The position numbers were made by a program, and so were the translations under genes. DNA of 64,000 nt from Bryopsis sp. KO-2023 (Eukaryota; Chlorophyta; Ulvophyceae; Bryopsidales; Bryopsidaceae), in the NCBI GenBank assembly GCA_030272585.1, contig BSYQ01000005.1, positions 5,487,501 through 5,551,500 of the forward strand. The letters run 5' to 3'. Positions 1 through 8,733 of the stretch are shown here, one piece after another. Below the pieces are notes generated by a model. The model was not told the origin of the DNA, ran no database searches, and was given only the letters and a program-made list of their open reading frames with translations. The number at the start of each line of letters is the position of its first letter. Within the stretch, counting starts at the first letter, position 1.

Positions 1-144
1 ATTAAAATTTATTGTGACTTTTTCACAGTGTTGGATGTTTTCCCAATGCCGGATTTGGCGTAGAGTGCTTTTTTTGTTGTTGTTGTTGTTGCTTTTTGTT
101 GCTTTTTCCCCTCACTTTCTGAAAAAGCTGCAAAATTTTTGCAG

Positions 145-2065
145 TGAGTTGATCTACGACGATTCCGGAAGGATGGTCACGTTTTGTTCCACTCACATGG
201 CGCCTTTGGCGATAATTCAGAGCCGGACCAAATTGCTACCTTACCTCGATTGGAATATCAGAGCTACAGGAGGAAAACACGGAAACACAGCTATCGTTAC
301 ACTCCAAGTAAGCAACCCATCAATGGAATGCACTCCTGAAGAAGAATTTCACCAATAAAAAAGGAAAAACTGTGTGGGTTGTACCAAGGGTTGACTGCAG
401 ATTCAAGGGGCGATGCCCTAGGTTTGCTCAGACGTCGATGTTCAAAGCCTTGTTTACTAGATCTGAATGAAACTGAGAGTTATCAGCTCCCCTGTATTGA
501 TGGTCCCTACATCAGTTCTATTCTTGAAAGAGAAAATTCTAACATACACACATACACACAGTTGAAAATGTCGTTTCCATGATTACATATCTCGGTACTC
601 TGTTCCATCCAATCTAAAACTCCCATGCACCATGCAAGCAAGGCTACCACTGCGATTTTTCCAATACATACAATTTTCTTATTTTGTACTTTTATTTTTT
701 AAATCAGGGAGAAGCTATTGAAGAAAATCTTGGAAAATCTTGTGTGTTCAGGTGGTAACCGGGGCTAAGCTACTGTTTGAAGTTGGTCCTGGATTCGTGA
801 AGCTCCAAGAACATCCCTGGGGAGATTCTTGTGGGTTGAAGGGCTTGTCCATGCCCCCCCGGAGGTTGCTCCATCAATTAGCCAGTTGTGGAGTGTATCT
901 GATGCCAGAAGACAGGGACAAAACCTATGCCCACGGCATTTGTGTAAAAACCTTGGAGACTGAAAAGAGCATGTGCGATGATTTAGCTTTGATAAGGTGA
1001 GTGAAGATTGAGGATTTGGGGGGCGTTTTCTGTTGTTTTGAGTGAAATCGTGATTTTAAAATGGCAACTTATGATTGCCTAATTTGGGAGTGTTTTTGAC
1101 GAATTTCTGCAAAAGTTGACCAGCCGATAACTGGCTGGCTCGACGAAACCGATGTGGAGGCAAAAAAGATGAATCTGCTTGCTGTGATATTTTGCTCCTC
1201 AATAAAGGACAAGGATCTCAATTGTGATTCTGTTTTGTTCATTCAGTCGGGCATTTTTGATATCCAAAAGTAAATGGAACACGTTGGTTGGGAGCGAGGA
1301 ATGCCTCTGCAGAATATCCGAGGTTTTGGACTGGGAAGCCGGGGGCCGAACAGAAGCGAAACATGTCGAACGAGTGTTCAACATGGAAAAAGAAAGTGGC
1401 GATCGAAGAGTGCTGGTCATCATGAGAAGGGTGGGTTTGGGGAAAATTACGCTGGGTATGCAGAGAGAGAGAGAGTTCAGAGAATCTTTGCTGATTTGAT
1501 TGTGGTTGTTCGTTTGCCCTTGCGGCTGTTGAACAGGCTTACGGTGTAGCGGTGCATGTTGGAGTTCATGAACTCGATTTTTTTTTTTGCTGTGTGTTTC
1601 CGAATTCAAAAGCAAGATAGTGGTGGAGAAAAACCCGGTTGGGAAAGGGGGGGTGGTTCATTAATTTCTTCCAAGTTTTTTTCCCTGTCCTGTTGAGAAA
1701 TTCTGGAAAGTGCTCGCAGAAGCACCTCTTGATTGCTAAGGGTAATTTATGCAATGCATGTAATGTTCGTTTTCTTGCAGGGAGAGAAAGGTGTGGCGTT
1801 CTCCCCAGCCTACGACGCGCTCGACGAATATGTGGACGTCCCTGGCTACGACACGCAAGAATACGAGGAAACTGTCTTTGGGGAGGTGCACGCCAGCGTG
1901 ATAAACCTCTTGGAAGGCTCCAAAGGCGAGTTGCGAGACACAGAGCTGGGGGCGAGAATGAAGTCGACCATGGACGGGGTCGATCTAGCCAAAGCAACGA
2001 ATCCAGTTTTCACCGAAACGATGGCCCAGTTCCTATTCGCATTGAGGGTGTTCAGCTTTGGGTAG
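145..2065 (+). CDS. DNAI7: DNAI7/CASC1 (IC97) family ciliary protein, 3' part of a spliced gene
   Basis: Four exons join in phase: 145-307, 752-996, 1247-1430 and 1781-2065 (stop TAG 2063-2065). Introns are GT-AG. The first exon begins mid-codon, so the 5' end lies outside the window. Exon 1 encodes a strand-rich segment (MVTFCSTHMAPLAII...LPYLDWNI) that resembles the C-terminal domain of CASC1. Exon 2 has an LLFEVGPGFVKLQ segment and a CGVYLMPEDRD segment. Exon 3 starts with FLISKSKWN and continues CRISEVLDW. Exon 4 ends LFALRVFSFG, like the LLSTR-type ending recalled for animal CASC1. Proteins of this family (IC97 in Chlamydomonas) are linked to axonemal inner dynein arms, so the host should have motile cilia. 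The assignment rests on recalled family pattern, not a search. The nested retrotransposon stack begins 724 bp downstream. Confidence 0.72.
308..751 (+). other. Intron of the DNAI7-like gene
   Basis: Begins GTAAGC after a phase-0 codon and ends TTCAG before the next phase-0 exon. It contains a short CA-rich stretch near 545-560 and no convincing additional exon. The other introns of this gene are 997-1246 (GTGAGT...TTCAG) and 1431-1780 (GTGGGT...TGCAG). Confidence 0.7.
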
Positions 2066-2789
2066 ATTGTCGACTCCTTGTAAACGCCCGTTGATGGTTT
2101 GTGATTCAAGTGCGCTCTTTCTTTCGATTGTGTCGTCTGCACTTGTATCCCAGGCGTTGGAGTCACGTGAAAAAAAGACGCCACAATCTTGGGTAGACGG
2201 ATTCGAAAACAGGGGTGGCTAAGACAAAATAGTCAACGGATCCGTCAATCAGCTCTGTTGCATCCCTTCCTGCCGCGCCGCACACACGCACAGTTGATTT
2301 TTCAGGATCGAAACAAGATTCTAACAGTCCCTCCAATCCCGCCGAATGCAAAGATATGCTAAGCTGTGTCGAGTTCACCAAGTTTAACCAAAGGTCTCGA
2401 TATCGATATTGTATCGATACAATCCAACACCACTTCGGGTCTTCCCGTTCCTCTTTTGTTTTAGAGAGAACGCGCACTCGTCAGAATGTCTTGAACGAAG
2501 AGACGCAACAGCCTTCGTTCTGGATTGTTTTATTTCGCCACGATTGCGACCTCTTACACATTCTGCTACTAGGCTCTCAAAATTGCAAAAACCTGGAAGA
2601 AACAGCGCTGGTCATGACCTACCACCTCATATCTTTAGACTTTCCAAAGAGCTGTGGATCCACAGCTCATTATTCCCAATTTTTTACACCTCGAAAACGC
2701 TTATCGCTTCGCGTCCATTTTCTTTTCGTGACCGTTCAGGCAGGATAATATCAGACTGTAGGGATGTATACAGTCATACATATATACAT
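2066..2789 (+). other. 3' flank of the DNAI7-like gene up to the TE stack
   Basis: No supported gene. This probably holds the 3' UTR and terminator of the DNAI7-like gene; I see no decisive polyadenylation signal. The stretch ends in ACAT (2786-2789), the target-site copy of element Z. Confidence 0.5.
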
Positions 2790-2932
2790 TGTTACTTTGG
2801 GGAAACGAGAAGGTTACAAAAGACCAACAGACAACCGAGTGTTCACCCTATATCCTAAAACTGGTGGACAGATCTGTACTACAAACCCAGATCTGTACTA
2901 TAAAGCCTCACTTCGATTGGGTCGTTCCAACA
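2790..2932 (-). repeat. Element Z 3' LTR (143 bp)
   Basis: Matches 57019-57161 along its whole length with no difference seen by eye. Termini are TGTT/AACA. Confidence 0.88.
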
Positions 2933-3449
2933 CGCTTCACGGCGCATAAAACTCCGACCCTTGAACTCTGTTCAAGTTTCCCCACAATGAAATGCGTGGT
3001 GGGCCCATATTTTTTTTTTTCTGACAGGATGATACTCATCCTCAATCAAAACCTTATTTTCCTCATAAGCGCAAACAAATAAGCGGAACAAAAACAGCAT
3101 GAAAACCATTTCCCTGTACACACTGACTGTCTTCTGACTTGGCTCTAAGGGAGATCCAGTGATTCTTCACTGTGGCTACATATCCTGGGTTGGAGAGTAG
3201 TGGAATCCCAGTGATTCTTCACTGTGGCTACATATCCTGAGTTGGAGAGTAGTGGAATCTGTGCGAAGAGGGATCCAGTAGATCATCAGTCTCGAGGGTA
3301 CCGAGGAAATCACGAGATGTGTCGTCACCACCGAATGCGTGCTGTGAGAGAAGGGTGCCAATGTGCTTTACGTCGTGGCCCCTACGACGGGTCTTCGAGC
3401 TTCCGAGAATAGCGCTTGTCCGCCATAGACACATGGTGCCGAGCCTGCT
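2933..3449 (-). other. Element Z internal sequence, 3' part, with a 52-bp tandem duplication
   Basis: Non-coding interior of Z. It contains two copies of a 52-bp unit (3156-3207 and 3208-3259, one visible substitution) starting CCAGTGATTCTTCACTG. The stretch ends in CTGCT (3445-3449), the left target-site copy of element A. Confidence 0.7.
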
Positions 3450-3800
3450 TGCAACGGCTGCGACTCTGCAAGTCTGCCAGCCAAGCTGAAGGTGAAACAA
3501 AGGAAGACCAAGGTGCAAAGCACTCCAAACAAGGTTAAAAGCTAGGTTAAAACCAAGTGTATCAATACCCTAGAGGCGCTGCCCCAAATACCCTGCTGCA
3601 GCACCTCTGACAAGACCTGATCCCCTGATCAGATAACTACTGAGCTGACACAGTGAACCCATCACTGTATCAGGTCAGATCACAGAATGTTCTGAGCTGC
3701 CAGTTCAGCAGGGACACCTGCTGAGCTGCCAGCTCGCCAACCTACAGTCAGATCTCCTGATTCAGGGCCCAGCAGGCTCTGAATCAGGCGATTCACTACA
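3450..3800 (-). repeat. Element A 3' LTR (351 bp)
   Basis: Pairs with 56185-56535. Two substitutions are seen (AAGTGTATC versus AAGAGTATC; CCAGCAGG versus CCAGCTGG). It contains a perfect 10-bp inverted repeat, CCTGATTCAG (3756-3765) and CTGAATCAGG (3779-3788), in what is U3 on the sense strand. Confidence 0.92.
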
Positions 3801-3813
3801 TTCCTCCCCACCT
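3801..3813 (-). promoter_or_regulatory. Element A polypurine tract
   Basis: On the sense (minus) strand this reads AGGTGGGGAGGAA directly before the 3' LTR. It is the expected primer for plus-strand DNA synthesis. Confidence 0.8.
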
Positions 3814-4696
3814 GAACTGCAGTAGCCCCTACTGCAACTTAGAAAGGAAAAACCCAAGAGACTGCAAGCTAACCAAAACCCATATCAGTGAAGAACTTCT
3901 TAGTCCAACTTCTGCCAATGAAAAACTCATATCTGCAATTCAGACCTGATCCAATGTATCGAATTAAAATAAAACATCTTTCAGATTTCAGTCACTGATA
4001 ATCAAGTCCAAAATAAATGTAACCATACCAAGTCCTACCACTGGAAATTGCTATCCCTTATGCACCCTGACACAACCATAACTTCCAAAGGGACCAAATT
4101 TCCCACAGAAATGTTTCAGCTCAACAAACTATCCATGGACCTGTAATATAGAAATCAGAGCCCTTCTTTCAAGCAAACACTGCACTCCATCTGCAGTCTG
4201 AAATAGAACCCAAATCTCTCATTTTTCCAGCCCCTCAAGTGTTGTAATTCTGCCACTGATTTGTCAAACCAATTTCCATATTCAAAACTGAAATAAAAAC
4301 TCCATGCAGGTTGCTGTATCTGTCCTTTTAACCAGCCATACTCAAGTGGCAACAAATACCAACCTCACAAAGATAAAAACCCATTTGACTGGACTTGTAA
4401 TGTATCAACAGGTGAACCATTTTCATAACCAAAACAGGTTGCAAACTTCAGAGTTTTCATCTCAACCTGACCAGAAACTGCAAAAGAGATCCTTGTCCAC
4501 CTCCAACACACTGATCACCAGAAACTGGACAGCCCTAAGGGTTTAACCCTGCCTGAAAAATTCCACTTCCAACACACTGATCACCAGAAACTGGACAGCC
4601 CTTGAAAAACTCCAACTCTTTCACTGCACCCACTGAGCAAACCACATTCAAATCCTGCCACAACTCCCATGGTCACACCTCCTGTCGATTCCTGCC
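3814..4696 (-). other. Element A 3' untranslated region with a 35-bp direct repeat
   Basis: No coding potential supported. It contains a direct repeat of about 35 bp at 4502-4536 and 4568-4602 (starts TCCAACACACTGATC), 66 bp apart. Between the copies is a small palindrome AGGGTTTAACCCT. Confidence 0.6.
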
Positions 4697-5563
4697 TCAG
4701 GCCGCCGGACGTTTCAAGCCCCTCTTTGGCGCAAGCGCGGGCACACTCCAGCGGACCTCTCGCAGCGGCACGCAATCACGATTGGTTCGTCCCGGGGAGG
4801 CTGGTTGCGTCGGCAGGGGTGGACTGACGAGCGCGATTCGCAAGGACGTCAGCACCCTCGGCGCCATGGCCGTGTGCACCCGAAGCTGGCACAGCCCACA
4901 CTCTTTCGCTGCATCCACCGAAACCCCCTTTCGCGTTTCGCTGAGTTGTCCGACCACGTCCAAGCTCCCGTCTGGGTTCGTCTTTTCCACCGTTACGTCT
5001 GGCGCGTACCAGAGTCTCTGGACACAGAGGTCTCTGCAGCATATCCTGTGCTTCCGACATGGGAGCTCCCGCACTGGTGCCCCAAGAGACCTCGCCGTCT
5101 TGAAGCAAAGCGAACAGCCACGTCCCGTTTCTTTCAGCGCCGTCTCCATCTCACTCTTTTGGTCTGCTGCAGGTTTTTCTGGTTCAGGGAGCCCTGTGTC
5201 CAGGAAGCCGAAGGACAACTCCTCTTCGGAATCCAACCGCGTTACCGGCATTTTCTTCGCCCACTCTCGCCACGCTTTCAGCTCACTTTCGGCAGCACTC
5301 AGAGACCCTTGCAGCTTCCACTTCTCCTGCTCCACCTTTTGACACTTGCTCCTCAGCCTTTCCAACTCCGCAACGTCGACTGCCCTCTTCCGCAGAACCT
5401 GCACAGCCTCCTCAAACGCCACAACCTCATCTGCCCCCTTGATCACGTCGGCTTTCTCCACCGCTGCCGCAGGGATAACCACGGGGGCAGCCTCTGCTGG
5501 CTCACTGCTGCTGGCGGGGGTTGAGACGATAAGGGCGGTCTGGTTTGCTGGTTGCTGATCCAT
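4697..5563 (-). CDS. Accessory protein of element A: coiled coil plus RING-like Cys/His module (288 aa)
   Basis: Lies downstream of pol in the sense direction, starting 174 bp after the pol stop. I chose the ATG at 5563 (MDQQPANQ); the frame stays open 96 bp upstream but without a better ATG. The N-terminal part is Ala/Pro/Glu-rich, then a helical segment rich in Glu, Lys and Arg (about residues 55-110) is probably coiled coil. The C-terminal half has CSLC, 15 residues, then LPC-xx-H-xx-C, then about 47 residues and CGLC. This spacing resembles a cross-brace zinc module of RING type, but the sixth ligand is unclear (CCRDLC). Element B carries a longer protein with the same order of parts. Function is unknown; ubiquitin-ligase or RNA-binding roles are only guesses. 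Confidence 0.72.
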   Translation of the reverse strand: MDQQPANQTALIVSTPASSSEPAEAAPVVIPAAAVEKADVIKGADEVVAFEEAVQVLRKRAVDVAELERLRSKCQKVEQEKWKLQGSLSAAESELKAWREWAKKMPVTRLDSEEELSFGFLDTGLPEPEKPAADQKSEMETALKETGRGCSLCFKTARSLGAPVRELPCRKHRICCRDLCVQRLWYAPDVTVEKTNPDGSLDVVGQLSETRKGVSVDAAKECGLCQLRVHTAMAPRVLTSLRIALVSPPLPTQPASPGRTNRDCVPLREVRWSVPALAPKRGLKRPAA

Positions 5564-5737
5564 ATTGACTCCTTCCTTTCGAACGATAAGCTCCTCTTTC
5601 TCCTTTCCTGCTCTGCGCACGTAACTTGCTAGACAGCTTCTTGTTCCAGTATACTGCACTCTTTTCGCTGTTTCTGTCAGGGGTTGCTTCAGTCTGTCAG
5701 AGATATCAACCTGTCACCTCTGCTTGGTCGGGTCCTT
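5564..5737 (-). other. Spacer between pol and the accessory ORF of element A
   Basis: 174 bp with no clear TATA box or other promoter element visible. How the accessory ORF is expressed is not evident from it. Confidence 0.4.
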
Positions 5738-8158
5738 TCAGCTCCTTATCTCAAACTCACGTAACTTGTCCGGTGCGTTTCGCAAGTTTCTGGCAGGCTC
5801 CCATGTATCCTCTGACTGGTCATAGCCCTGCCACCTGACAAGGTACTGCTTCCTGCCTCTGACAGTCCTTTCTGCAAGAATCCTGTCCACCAGGTATTCC
5901 TCTTGCCCCTCAACCAGTTCTGGTTCAGGCTGCAGTGTGTGTGTCCTCCTGGCTGGAAAACTGCCCTCCTGATCAATAAAGGCAGGCTTCAGCTTGGACA
6001 CATGAAACACATCATGGATTCGCCAATGCCCTGGCAGCCTGTCTACCACCTCAAATGGCCCACAGAACTTTGCAGTTAGTTTCCTGCTCAGTACATCAGG
6101 TAGGGGTAAGTCCTTGGTTGCCAGAAAAACTTTTTCGCCTGGCTCAAAGCCCCCTCCCCGCCTGGTTTGATCCGCCACCTGGCGATGTCGATCCTGAGCT
6201 TGAGCAATGTTGTCTCTGCCAGCAAGCAGAGCTTGTTGCCAAGTAGTCCACCAATCATCCACCGCAGGGCAGGCTGTAGTTGCTACAGCACTTGCAGGAG
6301 TTCGGGGATTCTGCCCGTACATAAGGAAAAAGGGAGAGAATCCTGTAGTGGCATTGATGCTGGAGTTGTAAGCAAACTCTGCAGCAGCCAAATGCTCTTC
6401 CCAATCTGCACCTGCAGGCTCAACATAACTTCGCAGAATCTCCTGCACAGTTCTGTTAGCCCTTTCTGTCTGCCCGTCTGTCTCAGGGTGGTAACTACTA
6501 GACATTGCCAATCTAGTATTTGCTCTCTTCCACAGAGCTCTCCAAAAATTACTAGTGAACCGACTGTCTCTATCCGAAACAATCTCTTGAGGCAACCCAA
6601 AGAAACGAACTACATTCTGAAAGAATAAATCTGCAACACCTGCTGCAGTTACCGTTTGTTTGGTTGGAATCAATCGCAACATCTTACTGAATCTGTCCAC
6701 GACCACAAGCAAATAATCTGACCCCTTCCTGGTTTTAGGCAAAGGGCCTACAAAATCCATTGAAACACTGGACCACCTGCCATCAGGAATAGGCAGAGGC
6801 TGCAGCTTACCCAAAGGCCTCTGATTAGAAGCCTTATTTCTCTGACAGGGGATGCAATTCTTGACATACTTCTGTACTGTGCCTGAAATGCGTGGCCAGA
6901 AGTAATGCGCCTGCACTCTGACCAGCGTTTTTCGTCTGCCCAGATGTCCTGCCAATGCTGATTCATGGCAGTCATGGAGCAACTTCTCCCTGAGCCCATC
7001 TGCATCAGGTATCCACCATTTCCAGGCATTGCAAACCCTTCTCCAAAGCCTCTGACCATCCCATTTCACATGAGCTGGTCTGTAGTGTGCCTCAATCAAT
7101 TGCTTGCACAAAGGATCCTTTTGATAGGCCTCCTTGACCTCCTCCTGAAATCCTTGGGTCAGGTCCAATCTTGCTTGTGCATTGACCTCAGGCTGCTCCC
7201 TTGCAGTCTGATGTGTGGCCCTGCTCAGTGCATCTGCCACCACATTGTCTCTTCCAGGTCTGTACTTGATCTCAAACTTGAAGGATTGCAAGGTCTCCAT
7301 CCACCTTGCCTGCCTCTTGGACAACTGAGGCTGAGTCTGTAGATACTTCAGCGGTGCATGATCAGTGTGCACCACAAACTCCTGAGCATCCAGATAGTGC
7401 CTCCACACCTTGAGTGCATGTACAATGGCCAAGAGCTCCTTCTCATGGGTAGCATAATTCAGTTCTGCAGGTTGCAGTTTCCTGCTTTCATAGGCCACAG
7501 GTTGCTGACCCTGTCCATGGTCCTGTGTAAGGACTGCTCCAATAGCATAGTCTGAAGCATCAGTGGTGACTTCAAACTTCAATCCTGGGTCAGGCACCAA
7601 CAACACTGGTGCAGACATCAATGCCTCCTTAATATCCTGCATTGACGCAGCTTCCCTTTCTGTCCATTGCCAGCTTGCTTCCTTCTTCAGCAAGGCAGTC
7701 AATGGCTTAGCCCTGGCAGAGAAGTCCTTGATGAACCTTCTGTAGTAATTTGCCAGGCCAAGGAAGGATCTGAGGTCCTTCACTGACGTTAAGGGAGGCC
7801 AGTCCCTGATGATCTGCACTTTGCTCTGCAACACCTGTATACCTGCAGCACTCACTTCATGCCCCAAAAACTCCACCTGCATCTTGCAGATGTCACATTT
7901 AGTAGCTGAAGCATACAGTTTCTGTTCCCTCAGTCTCTGCAGCACTTTCTGCAAGTGAACCTTGTGTTCAGCCCAATTCCTGCTGTAAACCAAAATGTCA
8001 TCCAGATAAACTATGCAGAAAATATCCAAGAAATCATGAAGAACATGGTTCATGGTGTTCATAAAGGTGGCAGGGGCATTTGTCAGCCCAAAAGGAAGAA
8101 CCACATATTCAAAAAGCCCATATCTAGTGCGGAAGGCCGTCTTTTCTGAATCTGCAGG
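5738..8158 (-). CDS. pol: Element A pol, C-terminal segment: RT core, RNase H, integrase, chromodomain
   Basis: Continues in phase from the segment right of element B (18262-19714): the codon ending at 18262 is followed by CCT at 8158-8156. RT palm motif YLDDILVYS. RNase H motifs TDASDYAIGAVL and TDHAPLKYL. Integrase zinc finger HESALAGH...CIPCQRNK, then catalytic D, D and E in MDFVGPLP, VSDRDSRFTSNFW and HPETDGQTERAN. A GPF-type motif (KFCGPFEVVDRL) follows. The last ~50 residues form a chromodomain (EYLVDRILAER, YLVRWQGYD, TWEP), which marks the element as a chromovirus. Such chromodomains can direct integration to methylated-histone heterochromatin. No stop interrupts this segment. Confidence 0.95.
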   Translation of the reverse strand, partial: PADSEKTAFRTRYGLFEYVVLPFGLTNAPATFMNTMNHVLHDFLDIFCIVYLDDILVYSRNWAEHKVHLQKVLQRLREQKLYASATKCDICKMQVEFLGHEVSAAGIQVLQSKVQIIRDWPPLTSVKDLRSFLGLANYYRRFIKDFSARAKPLTALLKKEASWQWTEREAASMQDIKEALMSAPVLLVPDPGLKFEVTTDASDYAIGAVLTQDHGQGQQPVAYESRKLQPAELNYATHEKELLAIVHALKVWRHYLDAQEFVVHTDHAPLKYLQTQPQLSKRQARWMETLQSFKFEIKYRPGRDNVVADALSRATHQTAREQPEVNAQARLDLTQGFQEEVKEAYQKDPLCKQLIEAHYRPAHVKWDGQRLWRRVCNAWKWWIPDADGLREKLLHDCHESALAGHLGRRKTLVRVQAHYFWPRISGTVQKYVKNCIPCQRNKASNQRPLGKLQPLPIPDGRWSSVSMDFVGPLPKTRKGSDYLLVVVDRFSKMLRLIPTKQTVTAAGVADLFFQNVVRFFGLPQEIVSDRDSRFTSNFWRALWKRANTRLAMSSSYHPETDGQTERANRTVQEILRSYVEPAGADWEEHLAAAEFAYNSSINATTGFSPFFLMYGQNPRTPASAVATTACPAVDDWWTTWQQALLAGRDNIAQAQDRHRQVADQTRRGGGFEPGEKVFLATKDLPLPDVLSRKLTAKFCGPFEVVDRLPGHWRIHDVFHVSKLKPAFIDQEGSFPARRTHTLQPEPELVEGQEEYLVDRILAERTVRGRKQYLVRWQGYDQSEDTWEPARNLRNAPDKLREFEIRS

Positions 8159-8163
8159 GTCCA

Positions 8164-8588
8164 TGTTAGTCTTTTAGCGCTATACGAGGTAGTTTGGGAT
8201 AGAGCCGAGGGTGGCTGACGCATGCGGGTTCGCGAGTAAGACAGATTAGACCCAGAGTTTGGGGCATGCGTCAGCGTACTACACTTAGGGGTACTTAAGA
8301 GGCCCACTCGTTGTTTTGACATTCTTATTCACTTTACTTTGTAAGAACTCGGGATTCGTGGGATTGGTGTGTTCCCGCTTGTGTGTGTGTTTGTGTGTGT
8401 GTGTCTAAGTGTTTGCCTGACGCAATCACTTATCCAACCAAGTGCTCTAGTAGCGTTCACAACCGCGCTAGCTAGAGAGTTGTCTAAAGCAACAAACCCC
8501 ACAAGTATACTTGCGTTAGCCAGCAAGTTATCACGAATCCAACCAACACAGCCGACCACTATTGCGTCACCCACAAGCTTCACTATCA
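8164..8588 (+). repeat. Element B 5' LTR (425 bp)
   Basis: Identical by eye to 17837-18261. It contains a perfect 12-bp inverted repeat GCTGACGCATGC (8214-8225) / GCATGCGTCAGC (8264-8275), and further TGACGCAAT / ATTGCGTCA half-sites nearer the 3' end. TGACG is the core recognised by bZIP factors in plants, so these may be control sites. Confidence 0.95.
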
Positions 8589-8590
8589 AT

Positions 8591-8602
8591 TGGTTTCGGA
8601 GC
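8591..8602 (+). promoter_or_regulatory. Element B primer-binding site
   Basis: TGGTTTCGGAGC two bases after the LTR end. It is complementary to a tRNA 3' end GCUCCGAAACCA. The same core occurs in every LTR family of this window. The isoacceptor is not assigned; the sequence differs at two positions from the usual plant initiator-Met site. Confidence 0.85.
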
Positions 8603-8733
8603 GAGGCAAGAACTTTAGGTTCTTGAGATCGAAACTTGTGAACGTGGCGCAACAAACGTTTTTGTTTGTTTGTTTGGTAGAGAGAAACTCCAACCGTGGT
8701 TGTTGAGTACTCCCAAATAGTGGCTGAGAGATC

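Noticed and set aside
4536..4555. CCCTAAGGGTTTAACCCT as a telomere-like sequence
   Set aside because: Only single units in opposite directions, inside the 3' UTR of element A; no tandem array.
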